This document shows positions 15,879 to 24,200 of a stretch of 25,253 bases of DNA, one piece after another (position 1 is the first letter of the stretch; each line of letters opens with the position of its first letter). Position numbers and translations under genes: made by a program. Under the pieces are notes generated by a model. The model did not search any database. It was not told the origin of the DNA and saw nothing but the letters and a program-made list of their open reading frames with translations. The stretch comes from an uncultured Lachnospiraceae bacterium (GTDB lineage: Bacteria > Bacillota > Clostridia > Lachnospirales > Lachnospiraceae). The stretch lies in contig CAJTSB010000033.1 of the NCBI GenBank assembly GCA_910578825.1, positions 494 through 25,746 of the forward strand, in the 5' to 3' direction.

Positions 15879-16622
15879 TTACTGCCACTTAGGATACACC
15901 ATCTCACTGGAAGAATCCTTAATCTGCCTTTGCAGTTCCTGCCATTCTTCCTGCGTTACTTTCCGGTACTCGCCCACCTTCAAATCGCCAAGTTTGATAT
16001 TCATGATACGCACACGTTTCAAATCCACGACATGATAGCCAAATGTTTCACACATCCTGCGAATCTGACGGTTCATGCCCTGGGTTAGAATGATACGAAA
16101 CGTCCTTTTCCCAACCTTTTCTACCTGACACTGCCTTGTGGTCGCCTCCAGATCCTTCAGGTATACGCCGTCTGCCATATCTTTTAAAAACTTCTCCGTC
16201 ACCTCGCGGTCCACCTTCACGATATATTCTTTCTCGTGATAATTGCCGCTGCGCATAATCTTATTTACCAGCTCCCCCTGATTCGTCATCAAAAGAAGTC
16301 CATGCGATTTCTTATCCAGACGGCCAATCGGATAAATGCGTTTGGGATATCTGATATAATCCACAATATTATCTTTTTCCCGTTTCTCTGAGGTACACAC
16401 AATTCCTTCCGGCTTATTTACGGCAAGAAGAATCACCTCATCCTCTTTTGCAATGACGTTCTGCCCATACATCACAACATCTCCGGGAAATACTCTGTCT
16501 CCCATCACCGCCGCTTTGCCGTTGATCGTCACATATCCCTTCTCAATCCTGCGATCTGCCTCACGCCTCGAGCAGACGCCCGCCTCACTGAGGTATTTAT
16601 TGATTCTCACTGATTCTTCCAT
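15879..16622 (-). CDS. rluF: 23S rRNA pseudouridine synthase, RluF type
   Basis: RluF converts uridine 2604 (and 2605) of 23S rRNA to pseudouridine in E. coli. The 247-residue product has an N-terminal S4 domain (VRINKYLSEAGVCSRREADR) and the RsuA/RluB-family catalytic segment PIGRLDKKSHGLLLMTNQGEL with catalytic D103. Its closest pattern is RluF: DNIVDYIRYPKRIYPIGRLDK, GMNRQIRRMCETFGYHV and a short SSSE-containing tail. GGGGGAAA precedes the ATG. The exact target base could differ in this organism. Confidence 0.88.
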   Translation of the reverse strand: MEESVRINKYLSEAGVCSRREADRRIEKGYVTINGKAAVMGDRVFPGDVVMYGQNVIAKEDEVILLAVNKPEGIVCTSEKREKDNIVDYIRYPKRIYPIGRLDKKSHGLLLMTNQGELVNKIMRSGNYHEKEYIVKVDREVTEKFLKDMADGVYLKDLEATTRQCQVEKVGKRTFRIILTQGMNRQIRRMCETFGYHVVDLKRVRIMNIKLGDLKVGEYRKVTQEEWQELQRQIKDSSSEMVYPKWQ

Positions 16623-16659
16623 TGCTTTCCCCCACTTTACACAGTACCATTTCCCATTC

Positions 16660-17091
16660 TCACAGAAAACGTTTCAAGCGTTCAATATTTTCCTCTTCAA
16701 AATCCATCAGTTCTTCTGAAAGTTCATTTGCAAAACTACCGCTTTTCTTGTTATTATGTTTCGCTTTCATAAGCTCTGTGATGCCTCTGGTATTTCCTTG
16801 AATCATCATATCCGCCACATGGTTGGTACTGATATTTAAGAGCGTATTCGCCTGAATCGCTCCCCACAGCATTGCCTTCTGCACACCGGAATCCCGCGAC
16901 ATCAGTCCGTGTTCCCACAACCCGGCCTCCGCCCTGCGCTCAAAATCACGAAAACGATTCCGTTCCGCTGTCAGCTCATATGCCAGTTCCTGATTGTAAA
17001 TCTTTCCCATCAGGGCGTCGATGGCGTTCACTGCCATAGACGCATTTTTTCTGGTTTCCTTTAACACATTGATTTCCTCATAATTGCGCAT
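16660..17091 (-). CDS. Conserved-looking helical protein of unknown function
   Basis: This is a 143-residue, probably soluble, all-helical protein. It begins MRNYEEINVLKETRKNASM and ends EELMDFEEENIERLKRFL, with a histidine- and asparagine-containing middle (ANTLLNISTNHVADMMIQG). The spacing of helices and the D/E-rich final helix resemble small four-helix-bundle proteins, but I cannot assign a family. AGGAGG lies just before the ATG at 17091, which is why I prefer it to the ATG 13 codons upstream. It is the first gene downstream of the SH3b gene terminator and leads into rluF after 37 bases, so it may head the rluF-ligA-metA transcript. Confidence 0.75.
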   Translation of the reverse strand: MRNYEEINVLKETRKNASMAVNAIDALMGKIYNQELAYELTAERNRFRDFERRAEAGLWEHGLMSRDSGVQKAMLWGAIQANTLLNISTNHVADMMIQGNTRGITELMKAKHNNKKSGSFANELSEELMDFEEENIERLKRFL

Positions 17092-17149
17092 AATTTCCTC
17101 CTGAATAATTTTACTATTAGGTTGAAACATTTTGCACCTTTTTATGCGG

Positions 17150-17180
17150 AAAAAAGGAACTGCCTATGCAGGCAATTCCT
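17150..17180 (-). terminator. Intrinsic terminator after the SH3b gene
   Basis: On the minus strand AGGAA-TTGCCT pairs with AGGCA-GTTCCT around a GCAT loop, with one mismatch, followed by TTTTTT. It lies 20 bases after the SH3b stop codon. Confidence 0.88.
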
Positions 17181-17200
17181 CTCTCTCATTGTCATAGACA

Positions 17201-18409
17201 TTAGTTGCTCAACAATAAATCTGTTCTGATATATCCCGTAGTTCCATTCCATTCTACTTTCGTCCAGCCCTCTGCGTAACTGAGGATAACCTTGATACTG
17301 TCGCCAACCGCTGTAGTTCCCACAAGCTCTGACGTCTCATCCATAGACTTGCGTACATTGTAGCCATCATTTGCCGTAAGTACCTTTCCCTCTGGCACAT
17401 AATTCACACCTGTACTGCCATCGTCCTGCGAACCATCATCTTGCGGCTGCTCATCTGCCTGCTGACCATCATCTGTCTGCTGTCCGTCATCTGTCTGTTG
17501 ACCATCATCTGCCTGCTGGTCATCTGTCTGTTGGCCGTCATCCGCCGGCTGCTCATCCGTATTCTCTTCCGGCTGTTGTGGTTCCTCTTCCGGCTGCTGT
17601 TCCTCATTATTCTCTGGCGGAGTATAATTATCCTTCCAGTTTGCAATAGCATCCGCCACTTCATTCAATTTCTTTTGCAAATCTTCATTTGCAGCCACCT
17701 TTGCATCATACTCTCTCTGCACTTCCTGCTGGAGCTTTTTCACTGCATCGCTGTTTTCAAATGTTTCCATCAGCGTGAGAATCTCTTTCTTCGTCTTCTG
17801 CTCCTGCAGCTCACGGTTGAAAGAGCTGTAACGGTTATTGATATACAAATTACCCTTCTTATCTGTCTGAATATAGAAAACATTCATTCCCGGAAGCGTA
17901 TCGGCCATTCCCGTAAATTTCATATCATACACAACGGATACAATGTAAGCTCCCTCTGCCGCACCATCCGTCACTGTACAGGAAACAGCGCCATAGCTTT
18001 CCACATGCTCGTTCATCATCTTAATATAATCTTTTTCCATATCGGAAAGCTTTTTGGCAATGCCGGAAAGTTTCTCTAAATCTCCTGCTGCATAGGAATT
18101 ATAATAGGTAGATATCAGTTCTGTAATCTCTGGATGCTCGTCCACCTCTTCTTTGGAACTGTCTGCCTCCGGATTATCTGAATTTGCAGCATCGTTAGAT
18201 GCATCCGCATTCTGTTCTTCCGACTGCGTGGCAGGTTTGTCATCCTTAGCCTTCTCTCCGCCCGATTTACACGACGTCGTCAACGCCAAAGCTGCAACCA
18301 GGGCTACAACCATTACCCCGCCGGACAAATATCTTACATTACTCTTGCAAAATGATACAATCTTATCTATACTGAATCCATTTTCTGGTCTTTTATCCAA
18401 ATTCGCCAT
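17201..18409 (-). CDS. Membrane-anchored SH3b-domain protein with acidic Gln/Asp repeat linker
   Basis: The 402-residue product has a short cytoplasmic start, one transmembrane segment at about 28-46, and a long extracytoplasmic part. Residues about 55-95 are low-complexity and acidic. A globular region at about 95-255 shows no motif I recognise. Then comes a Gln/Glu/Asp/Pro-rich stretch (about 264-336) with repeats of DDGQQTDD, and finally a bacterial SH3 domain at about 341-402 (GYNVRKSMDETSELVG, then YAEGWTKVEWNGTTGYIRTDLL). SH3b domains often bind peptidoglycan, so this is probably a cell-wall-facing protein. AAGGAG lies 5 bases before the ATG. It is downstream of a tRNA-Arg gene and ends in its own terminator. 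Confidence 0.85.
   Translation of the reverse strand: MANLDKRPENGFSIDKIVSFCKSNVRYLSGGVMVVALVAALALTTSCKSGGEKAKDDKPATQSEEQNADASNDAANSDNPEADSSKEEVDEHPEITELISTYYNSYAAGDLEKLSGIAKKLSDMEKDYIKMMNEHVESYGAVSCTVTDGAAEGAYIVSVVYDMKFTGMADTLPGMNVFYIQTDKKGNLYINNRYSSFNRELQEQKTKKEILTLMETFENSDAVKKLQQEVQREYDAKVAANEDLQKKLNEVADAIANWKDNYTPPENNEEQQPEEEPQQPEENTDEQPADDGQQTDDQQADDGQQTDDGQQTDDGQQADEQPQDDGSQDDGSTGVNYVPEGKVLTANDGYNVRKSMDETSELVGTTAVGDSIKVILSYAEGWTKVEWNGTTGYIRTDLLLSN
17437..17555 (-). repeat. Degenerate 15-18 bp coding repeats (QQTDDG) in the SH3b gene
   Basis: The coding strand repeats units such as CAGCAGACAGATGA(C/T)GG several times, encoding QQTDDG/QQADDG. Copy number could change by slippage or recombination and alter linker length without breaking the frame. 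Confidence 0.7.
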
Positions 18410-18431
18410 TTTCTCTCCTTATCCAATGATA

Positions 18432-18493
18432 CGTTCCTATCGGAAACGCTATCTCTATGTATGACAGGTTCTGCCCGACTTCCTCCGGCAGAA
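18432..18493 (-). promoter_or_regulatory. Two hairpins in the leader between tRNA-Arg and the SH3b gene
   Basis: At 18469-18493 TTCTGCC pairs with GGCAGAA, with an AGGAGG-like sequence in its loop on the minus strand. At 18432-18448 CGTTTCC and GGAACG pair around a GATA loop with one bulge. Neither is followed by a T run, so they are not obvious terminators. They may affect RNA processing at the tRNA 3' side or translation of the SH3b gene. Confidence 0.3.
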
Positions 18494-18515
18494 TCATTAT
18501 TTTCTATAGTTCCAA

Positions 18516-18587
18516 TACACCCAGAGGGAATCGAACCCCCAGCCCCAGAACCGGAATCTGGTGTTTTATCCGTTAAACTATGGGTGC
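18516..18587 (-). tRNA. tRNA-Arg (anticodon CCG)
   Basis: On the minus strand the acceptor GCACCCA pairs with TGGGTGT (one G-T pair). The D-arm is GTTT/AAAC, the anticodon stem CCAGA/TCTGG carries loop TTCCGGT, and the T-arm GGGGG/CCCTC carries TTCGATT. The anticodon CCG reads the arginine codon CGG. The discriminator base is A, and CCA is not encoded. A good promoter lies just upstream. Confidence 0.95.
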
Positions 18588-18612
18588 CTTTCTTATTTAT
18601 ACGAACTAAGCT

Positions 18613-18641
18613 ATTATAGCACACTTTTTTTTAAAAATCAA
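18613..18641 (-). promoter_or_regulatory. Promoter of tRNA-Arg, overlapping the end of aroK
   Basis: TTGATT (18641-18636), 17 bases, then TATAAT (18618-18613) with TG at the extended -10 position. The -35 lies inside the last codons of aroK. The predicted start is about 20 bases before the mature tRNA. Transcription may continue into the SH3b gene. Confidence 0.85.
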
Positions 18642-19164
18642 AAGAAATTTTGCCAGAAAATAATTTTTCTTTTATTTCCTGTGCAATCTCCTGCGGAGAG
18701 CGCTCATCGGTCGCAACCACTATCTCTCCTGCCGCCTGATAATATGGCATTCTCTCTGCCATGAGTTCCCGAATATACGTCACATTCATATTTCCATTTA
18801 AGACTGGTCGCCCATCATCATCCCGCACCCGCGCAAACACAGTCTCCGGCTCCGCCGTCAGGAGCACTACCGCCCCATACCTCTGCATCAACATAACATT
18901 TTCCTGCCGCAAAGCCATTCCCCCGCCACAGGAAATAATTTTATGAGTTTCTTCTCCAAACTTCCGTAAGAGCCCGGTTTCCATCTCTCGAAATGCCTGT
19001 TCTCCCTGCGTCTCAAAAATATCAGCTATGCTTCTGTTCTGCTGCCGGACAATCCTGGCATCGGTATCCACTTCTTCATATCCAAGTAATTCCGCCAGCT
19101 TTCGGGAAACCGTTGTCTTCCCTGTCCCCATGAATCCAATCAAAAATATATTGCTTTTTCTCAT
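18631..19164 (-). CDS. aroK: Shikimate kinase
   Basis: AroK phosphorylates shikimate at O3 with ATP, the fifth step of the shikimate pathway to aromatic amino acids and folate. The 177-residue product has the P-loop GFMGTGKT (residues 10-17), the DTD motif for shikimate binding (EEVDTDARI), the CGGG motif and the lid arginine in DDDGRPVL. The ATG comes one base after the aroD stop, so the two genes are tightly coupled. Its 3' end also holds the -35 of the tRNA promoter. Confidence 0.96.
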   Translation of the reverse strand: MRKSNIFLIGFMGTGKTTVSRKLAELLGYEEVDTDARIVRQQNRSIADIFETQGEQAFREMETGLLRKFGEETHKIISCGGGMALRQENVMLMQRYGAVVLLTAEPETVFARVRDDDGRPVLNGNMNVTYIRELMAERMPYYQAAGEIVVATDERSPQEIAQEIKEKLFSGKISFDF

Positions 19165-19165
19165 T

Positions 19166-19921
19166 TTATAATTCCATACTTTCCGATAATTTATCCAACA
19201 TCCACATGACGTCTTTTACCGGCATCTGTCCCGGAGCTGAAACTTTCCCATCGCTGGCAAACGTCATGCAGGAACCGAATGCCTGACCGCTGATTCTGGA
19301 AACTGCCCCCAGTCCTCCCATTGCCATTGTTACCAATGGATATTCCGGATATTCTTCCTTCATCTGCGCTGTTATCTCCAGGAGCCGTACGACATCCAAC
19401 GCGCTGTGCGGCATGACCGCAAGCTTTCCAATATCTGCTCCCGCCCATCTCATCTCCACGATATCCTGTTTCATCTGCTCCGTTTCCGGGGTATGGGAAA
19501 AATAATGATTGGAGCCGATCACATATTGTCCCAGGTCATGCAGCATATGCATCACGGACGGAGCATCCGTAAGCCGACAGGCTTCCACATCCAGCAAGTC
19601 TGCACATTTGGTCTGTGCCGTCCGCTCCAAAAGCTCCTGATATGTATCCTCGGAAATATCCTGTTCTCCGCCCTGCGGCTTACTGCGAAACGTAGACAAT
19701 AAAATAACATCCCCACAGATTTCCTGCAGGTTACAAAGTATCCGGCTCGTCTGCTGCCACTGAAAAATATCCGCAAACCAGTCCATACGCCATTCCAAAA
19801 CTTCAGCTCCCTGGCTCACCGCTGATTTCGCTGCCTGGTAAATTTCTTCTTCTTTACGCTCTACCACTGGGACGCAGACCAGAGGTCTCCCCGTCCCGAA
19901 TGTCTGCTGTTTTATTTGCAT
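19166..19921 (-). CDS. aroD: 3-dehydroquinate dehydratase, type I
   Basis: AroD converts 3-dehydroquinate to 3-dehydroshikimate through a Schiff base. The 251-residue product carries the type I active site: E43 and R45 (EWRMD), E86, H139 (SNHYF), Schiff-base K166 (DIGKLAVM), R209, S228 and Q232 (SAPGQMP), which parallel the Escherichia/Salmonella residues. The ATG at 19921 has AGGAAA 7 bases upstream. The frame stays open 35 codons further upstream, but that stretch overlaps DUF2442 and has no similarity to AroD. It begins 25 bases after the DUF2442 gene with no terminator or clear promoter between. Confidence 0.96.
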   Translation of the reverse strand: MQIKQQTFGTGRPLVCVPVVERKEEEIYQAAKSAVSQGAEVLEWRMDWFADIFQWQQTSRILCNLQEICGDVILLSTFRSKPQGGEQDISEDTYQELLERTAQTKCADLLDVEACRLTDAPSVMHMLHDLGQYVIGSNHYFSHTPETEQMKQDIVEMRWAGADIGKLAVMPHSALDVVRLLEITAQMKEEYPEYPLVTMAMGGLGAVSRISGQAFGSCMTFASDGKVSAPGQMPVKDVMWMLDKLSESMEL

Positions 19922-19946
19922 ATTTCTGTTTCCTATATATTCTTTA

Positions 19947-20261
19947 TCAAATATTTTCTGGAAAGTCGGATACGATGGGACTTTCAAATACAAAAAACGG
20001 ATCAATATCAATACACTTATATTCATCCCGATTACCAGTCAAATCCCATGCAATCGTATTTCCAATCACCGTCAATGCTTTTTTAAATAGTTCTCTGTCC
20101 TTTAATGGCTCAAATATGCCGCAATCTCCCTCTAAAAATGGGGCAATATCGACTTTTCTGATTGAACCGTCATTGAGATATGCATATACCGTATAATTTT
20201 CCCCTGCCATTACCTGAAACACTTCCGGGAAAAAATATTTTGAATCTAAACCGCTATTCAT
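19947..20261 (-). CDS. DUF2442-domain protein, paired with DUF4160 (possible antitoxin-like partner)
   Basis: The 104-residue product has the DUF2442 layout: a beta-rich start (YTVYAYLNDGSIRKVDIAPFL), a central segment ending in NTIAWDLTGNRDEY, and the terminal CIDIDPFFVF. DUF2442 proteins are small, of unknown function, and often lie directly beside DUF4160 genes. This pairing has the size and layout of a type II toxin-antitoxin module, but I know of no firm activity. AAGGCGG lies 7 bases before the ATG, and the gap after DUF4160 is only 16 bases, so the pair is one operon that continues into aroD. Confidence 0.85.
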   Translation of the reverse strand: MNSGLDSKYFFPEVFQVMAGENYTVYAYLNDGSIRKVDIAPFLEGDCGIFEPLKDRELFKKALTVIGNTIAWDLTGNRDEYKCIDIDPFFVFESPIVSDFPENI

Positions 20262-20277
20262 CTGTTCACCGCCTTAA

Positions 20278-20538
20278 TTATATTAATGGGTTAATCCGGT
20301 TTAATGGCTTATGCGCTTTGGCTAACTCCCAGTTTTGCATCAATTCATCCTTGTGGAGTTCCGCCCACGCAAGGACAAACTTTAATTGCCGTTTGGGAAG
20401 ATATCCTGCACTGATAATTCCATCTTCTATCAATACAGATGCCTTATAATTTGCGTATTCTGCATGAAAGTGCGGAGGGTTATGCTCACTCCAATTCATG
20501 GAAATTTTAATCCCATAAAATAATGATATTTCCGGCAT
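20278..20538 (-). CDS. DUF4160-domain protein
   Basis: The 86-residue product has the DUF4160 signature HNPPHFHAEY at residues 19-28, in MPEISLFYGIKISMNWSEHNPPHFHAEY, followed by a helical C-terminus (QLKFVLAWAELHKDEL). AAGGAGG lies just before the ATG at 20538. The open frame upstream of this ATG is simply translated promoter sequence. The two histidines next to the prolines are the family's most conserved residues and may bind metal or RNA, but this is not established. A promoter identical over 28 bases to that of the 100-residue gene lies upstream. The function of the DUF4160-DUF2442 pair is unknown. Confidence 0.88.
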   Translation of the reverse strand: MPEISLFYGIKISMNWSEHNPPHFHAEYANYKASVLIEDGIISAGYLPKRQLKFVLAWAELHKDELMQNWELAKAHKPLNRINPLI

Positions 20539-20566
20539 TCTGTTACCTCCTTGTTGAGATATTCCC

Positions 20567-20594
20567 ATTATAACAGATTCCAATGCTTTTTCAA
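20567..20594 (-). promoter_or_regulatory. Promoter of DUF4160-DUF2442-aroD-aroK; copy A of a 28-bp direct repeat
   Basis: TTGAAA (20594-20589), 16 bases, TATAAT (20572-20567) with TG at the extended -10 position. All 28 bases from -35 to -10, spacer included, recur at 21118-21145. Flanking sequences differ. Confidence 0.8.
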
Positions 20595-20603
20595 GCAAAA
20601 GAA

Positions 20604-20802
20604 TTACACTTCAAGCCACTGAATAAATGCCGTCTTATCCGTGCTGCTGTATCCGGCTTTTCGGTCGAAATCAAGCATTTGCTTTTTCCTGTTTCCATGT
20701 ATTTACCAAATTATCTGACTGCTCCGGAACGGTTTCCTTATGCAGGCATAAATATAATTCCAATATGACTTTTAAATCATGTACTTTTGTTTCGCGTACC
20801 AT
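20604..20802 (-). CDS. Tiny protein overlapping the upstream gene; possible frameshifted 65-residue gene
   Basis: An ATG at 20802 with GGAGG 7 bases upstream opens a 43-codon frame (MVRETKVHDLKVILELYLCL..., ending NTWKQEKANA, stop at 20671). It overlaps the last 31 bases of the 100-residue gene in another frame. A second frame begins with ATG at 20678 (MLDFDRKAGYSSTDKTAFIQ, then WLEV, stop at 20604), overlapping the first stop. Deleting one A from the AAAAA run near 20685 would fuse them into one protein of about 65 residues. It may be a recent frameshift mutation, a programmed frameshift, or two coupled micro-ORFs. No family recognised. Confidence 0.55.
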
Positions 20803-21074
20803 AGCTTGACCTCCAAATTTAAAATACCCCCTTCCTTGGAAAACTCTATCATTAAATGGGCATTTTTACGAACAAATTCTTTAAAATATTCCATTTTCAT
20901 ATCTGAATATCCATTCACATTCTCCCAAATATACTCTGTCAAATAACATATGGCATTATGAAATCCATCCTTCAAATCAGGAGTTTCTATATATACTTTT
21001 ACCGTTCCATCCGGTCGCATTTGCGAATGTGTAACCTCGGTGTCATCATCAAGTGTTACGTATGGATACATCAT
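20772..21074 (-). CDS. Conserved-looking 100-residue protein of unknown function
   Basis: The product begins MMYPYVTLDDDTEVTHSQMR and contains VKVYIETPDLKDGFHNAICY, a WENVNGYSD segment and AHLMIEFSKEGG near the end. I recall similar short proteins (DxTEVxHS... and ...AHLIxxxxxxGG) in many gut Clostridia, always uncharacterised, which supports a real family but gives no function. GGGGGG lies 7 bases before the ATG at 21074. It has its own promoter (copy B of the 28-bp repeat) and overlaps the next tiny reading frame, suggesting the two are translated together. Confidence 0.7.
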   Translation of the reverse strand: MMYPYVTLDDDTEVTHSQMRPDGTVKVYIETPDLKDGFHNAICYLTEYIWENVNGYSDMKMEYFKEFVRKNAHLMIEFSKEGGILNLEVKLWYAKQKYMI

Positions 21075-21117
21075 AATATTACCCCCCACATACGTTTTTC
21101 TCTGACATGCATATCTT

Positions 21118-21145
21118 ATTATAACAGATTCCAATGCTTTTTCAA
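21118..21145 (-). promoter_or_regulatory. Promoter of the 100-residue gene; copy B of the 28-bp direct repeat
   Basis: TTGAAA (21145-21140), 16 bases, TATAAT (21123-21118), TG at the extended -10. It is identical to copy A at 20567-20594, which is 551 bases away in the same orientation. Confidence 0.8.
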
Positions 21146-21153
21146 ACACACAA

Positions 21154-21191
21154 AAGGCACTAAACAGCGTTTTTGCGCCATCCAATGCCTT
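21154..21191 (-). terminator. Hairpin terminator after the M23 exoprotein gene
   Basis: On the minus strand a 16-bp stem with several G-T pairs (AAGGCATTGGATGGCG with CGCTGTTTAGTGCCTT) closes a CAAAAA loop and is followed by TTGTGTGTTTG. The T run is interrupted, so it may be leaky. It lies 10 bases after the stop codon. Confidence 0.55.
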
Positions 21192-21201
21192 CTGTCATTT
21201 C

Positions 21202-24200
21202 TCATTTCTGTCCCTGTCTTATTTTTTTCTTTTTACTCAATCCCCTCTGGCAAAGCAGCTTTTGGTATACGGTCCGCTTATCCTTGGGAACCTGGACAAC
21301 CGTCTTTGCAGGGATGCCCTTGAAAGCTTTTTTGTTCAGCCCTTTGGCATTTAATCTCCTCGTTTTGATGTTAAGTTTCTTTAATTTCTTACATCCCGAA
21401 AACGCATTAGCTCCTATCTTTTCTACTTTTGCCGGAATCGTCAGGCTTGTCAGTTTCGTGCAATTGCTATATGCGCTTGCACCTATTGCAACAACACTTT
21501 TTCCAATCATTACGGAGGAGAGATTTTTACATCCGGAAAATGCTTTCGTTCCAATCGTCGTTACATTATTTCCAATCACAACCTTTTTCAACCTGCGGTT
21601 ATTTTTAAATGCACACTTGGAAATGGAAGTCACCCTGCATACTGTGCCATCCTCTGTTTTGATTGTGGCTGGAATCTTGATGATCGTGGCTTTGGGGTGC
21701 GCGCTCTCCACGTATTCGACACAAATTACATTGCCATCCGCGGAAATGATTTCGTATTCATCGCCACTCCCGGCATCTTCTGTCACGTCGCCAATTTCTA
21801 GGTAATTTGATTCTTCATCATCCTTGTCCGGTGTTTCCTCTTTATCCGAATCCTTCCCATCTTCGTCAGTATCAAACTCATCCTTGTCTGGATCATTCCC
21901 ATCCTCTATATCTGGATTATCCTTATTATCCGGGTTGTCCCTGTCATCTGAATTATCGTCTCCCGACTGTCCTGTCGCAGGGACCGGCTCGGTTTTCGTC
22001 TCCTTACAGGTAATACAGGTATAGGTACGGATTCCATCTTTTAATGCCGTGGCTTTCAAAGTCACTTTTCCTGCGTCCCAGGTATGCCCTGTTGCTGGGA
22101 TTGGCTCGGTGTAGCTGTCGCTGCAATTGCTACAGGTATATCTATAATACCCATCCTCCGTACAGGTTGCTTTTTGCGTGTTGCTTAATACGTAATCATG
22201 CTCTTTTTCATTGGTATCAGATTGTACATTAACATCTATAGACTGACTTAAGCCATAGTATGAAATTGTAACCTTTTGCACTCCCTTTTTATCTGAATCA
22301 AATCCACTGACCGTATAATCTGTAACCTTTCTCTTGGAGCCATCCGAAAATCCAGCCTCGACCACAACGCTGTTTTTATCAAATTGATCCCCCATCTGAT
22401 AAGCCGTCTTTATTGGGGCATTGACATACAGTGAAGTTGCCGCAGATTCCATGACAAAAGCATTAGTGCTGGAGGACATCACCATATAGTCATTCCACGT
22501 CCCATCTGTATACATACCAATATAATTCTCCTTTGCATACTCGCCATAAGGATCCCTTATCTGGCATATTCCATGATTATGATAATCTGGCTCGCCTGCC
22601 CGCCAATTTGAATATGTAAATTCCTCGCCGCTGGCAACAACCCATCTGAAGTTATCCGCATCTTTGCGAATGCCGCCGATATAGGCTTCCTCTCCATGCC
22701 GTTTCACCAAGCTGGCAATTTCCTTGTTTTCCTCCTCGCTCGTAATTGCAGCCAGGTAACTGTTATGATCCTCGCAATACTTTTTCGCCTGCACCCAATT
22801 AACATTTTGTTTTTTTACCAACTGATACAAATGCCCCTGAAATACCGCAGATTGTTCTACAGAAGTTTCGTAATCATAGCCGACCGCTATCGCAATGCAC
22901 CCCTCATTTACAGAACCGGAATAACTGGCAACCGGAGATTTCACACTTGCATATATTTTATAGATTCCTTTTGCATCCGCACTGAAGTCATAAGTGTTTT
23001 TCGTGCCCAGATTTACGGTGCTGGTTTTACCATCCGGTGACACAATATGCAGTTTGTAATCTATGCCATACCACGCATCACCAACTGTTACTTTTGTTTT
23101 TTCCCCAACTTCTATGCTTGCACTATCCGACAATAAATTATAGCTGATTTTATCACGCCTTCCATCCAATTTATAAATCTGAAAATTCTGGGCAGATGAA
23201 CCATTGGGTGTCCACAACTGTATAGGAGTCCCATCATTTACCGAACCTGAAAGCACATCCATAATCCTTGATGCACAGGCAGATTTCAATTGGTATCCAT
23301 TTCCCGTATCAATAACAAACCACCGCTGCGGTAAATCTTTATTCTCGTGCCAGACGCCGATAGGCGTGCCATCGCAATCCCCGCCTCCCGCAACGTCTAA
23401 ATAATGCTGATTATAATATGACTTGATAAAATAGGAACCATCATTTGAATTATATGTAAAATGCCATAATTGCCTGGGCTGGTTCTCAATCGTCTCTGTG
23501 GATAGGAAGACACGATTCGCCTCCCCTACCATAATCGGTTTCCAGCAGTCCTTATTCAATATCAGCGCGTCAAAATTATCTCCGATATTCCCAACATTAT
23601 TGCATTTATCAATATAAAATTTCTGTGCATCCGAATCATGGCTCGTATATAGCCAGAGGTTTGTCCCATCATCTGTAGAACCATATTCTATATCAAACAC
23701 CCTGGTCTGCGACACTGCCGACCGAAACAATAGTGTCCCGTCGCTTCTCTGATATATAAACCAGTTCTGCGCTGCCGTATCATAACTCGGATGCAGCTTA
23801 ATATTTGTAGTATCTTCGTCTATCGCACAATCCAAATCCATTGAAACATCCGTGACAGAACTGATAATTTTATAAGAACCGTCGCCATTCCTACGAAATT
23901 TCCAAATCTGTTTTACAAAGCATTCACTTTTTGAAGAGTCTAAATACACATTCGAGTTGTCCCAATTGGTGAGTAATTTTCCCGATGAGCAATGCCTTAT
24001 TCTGGCTGAAAAGTTGTCCCCAAGATTGACTAAATTTCCAAAGGAAGGCTGTGGGTTAGTGGGGGCAGGCGTTTCTGCATCATACGTATAAGAACTCCCT
24101 GGCAGATAATTTCTTGGGTTTAATGTCGGGCTTGATGCATTCCCATAATAATCATTTGCATTTCGTACCTCATAGTGTAAGTGCGGCCCTGTGGAGTTTC

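Noticed and set aside
17092..17149. Promoter for the 143-residue gene
   Set aside because: TAAAAT with a distant GTGCAA is too weak a match to list; a promoter is expected here but not shown.
18517..18587. Attachment site at the tRNA gene
   Set aside because: No integrase and no repeat of the tRNA 3' end were seen in the window.
21173..21805. Plus-strand open frame of 210 codons
   Set aside because: It is antisense to the leucine-rich repeat end of the M23 gene and its apparent repeats mirror that repeat; no start signal.
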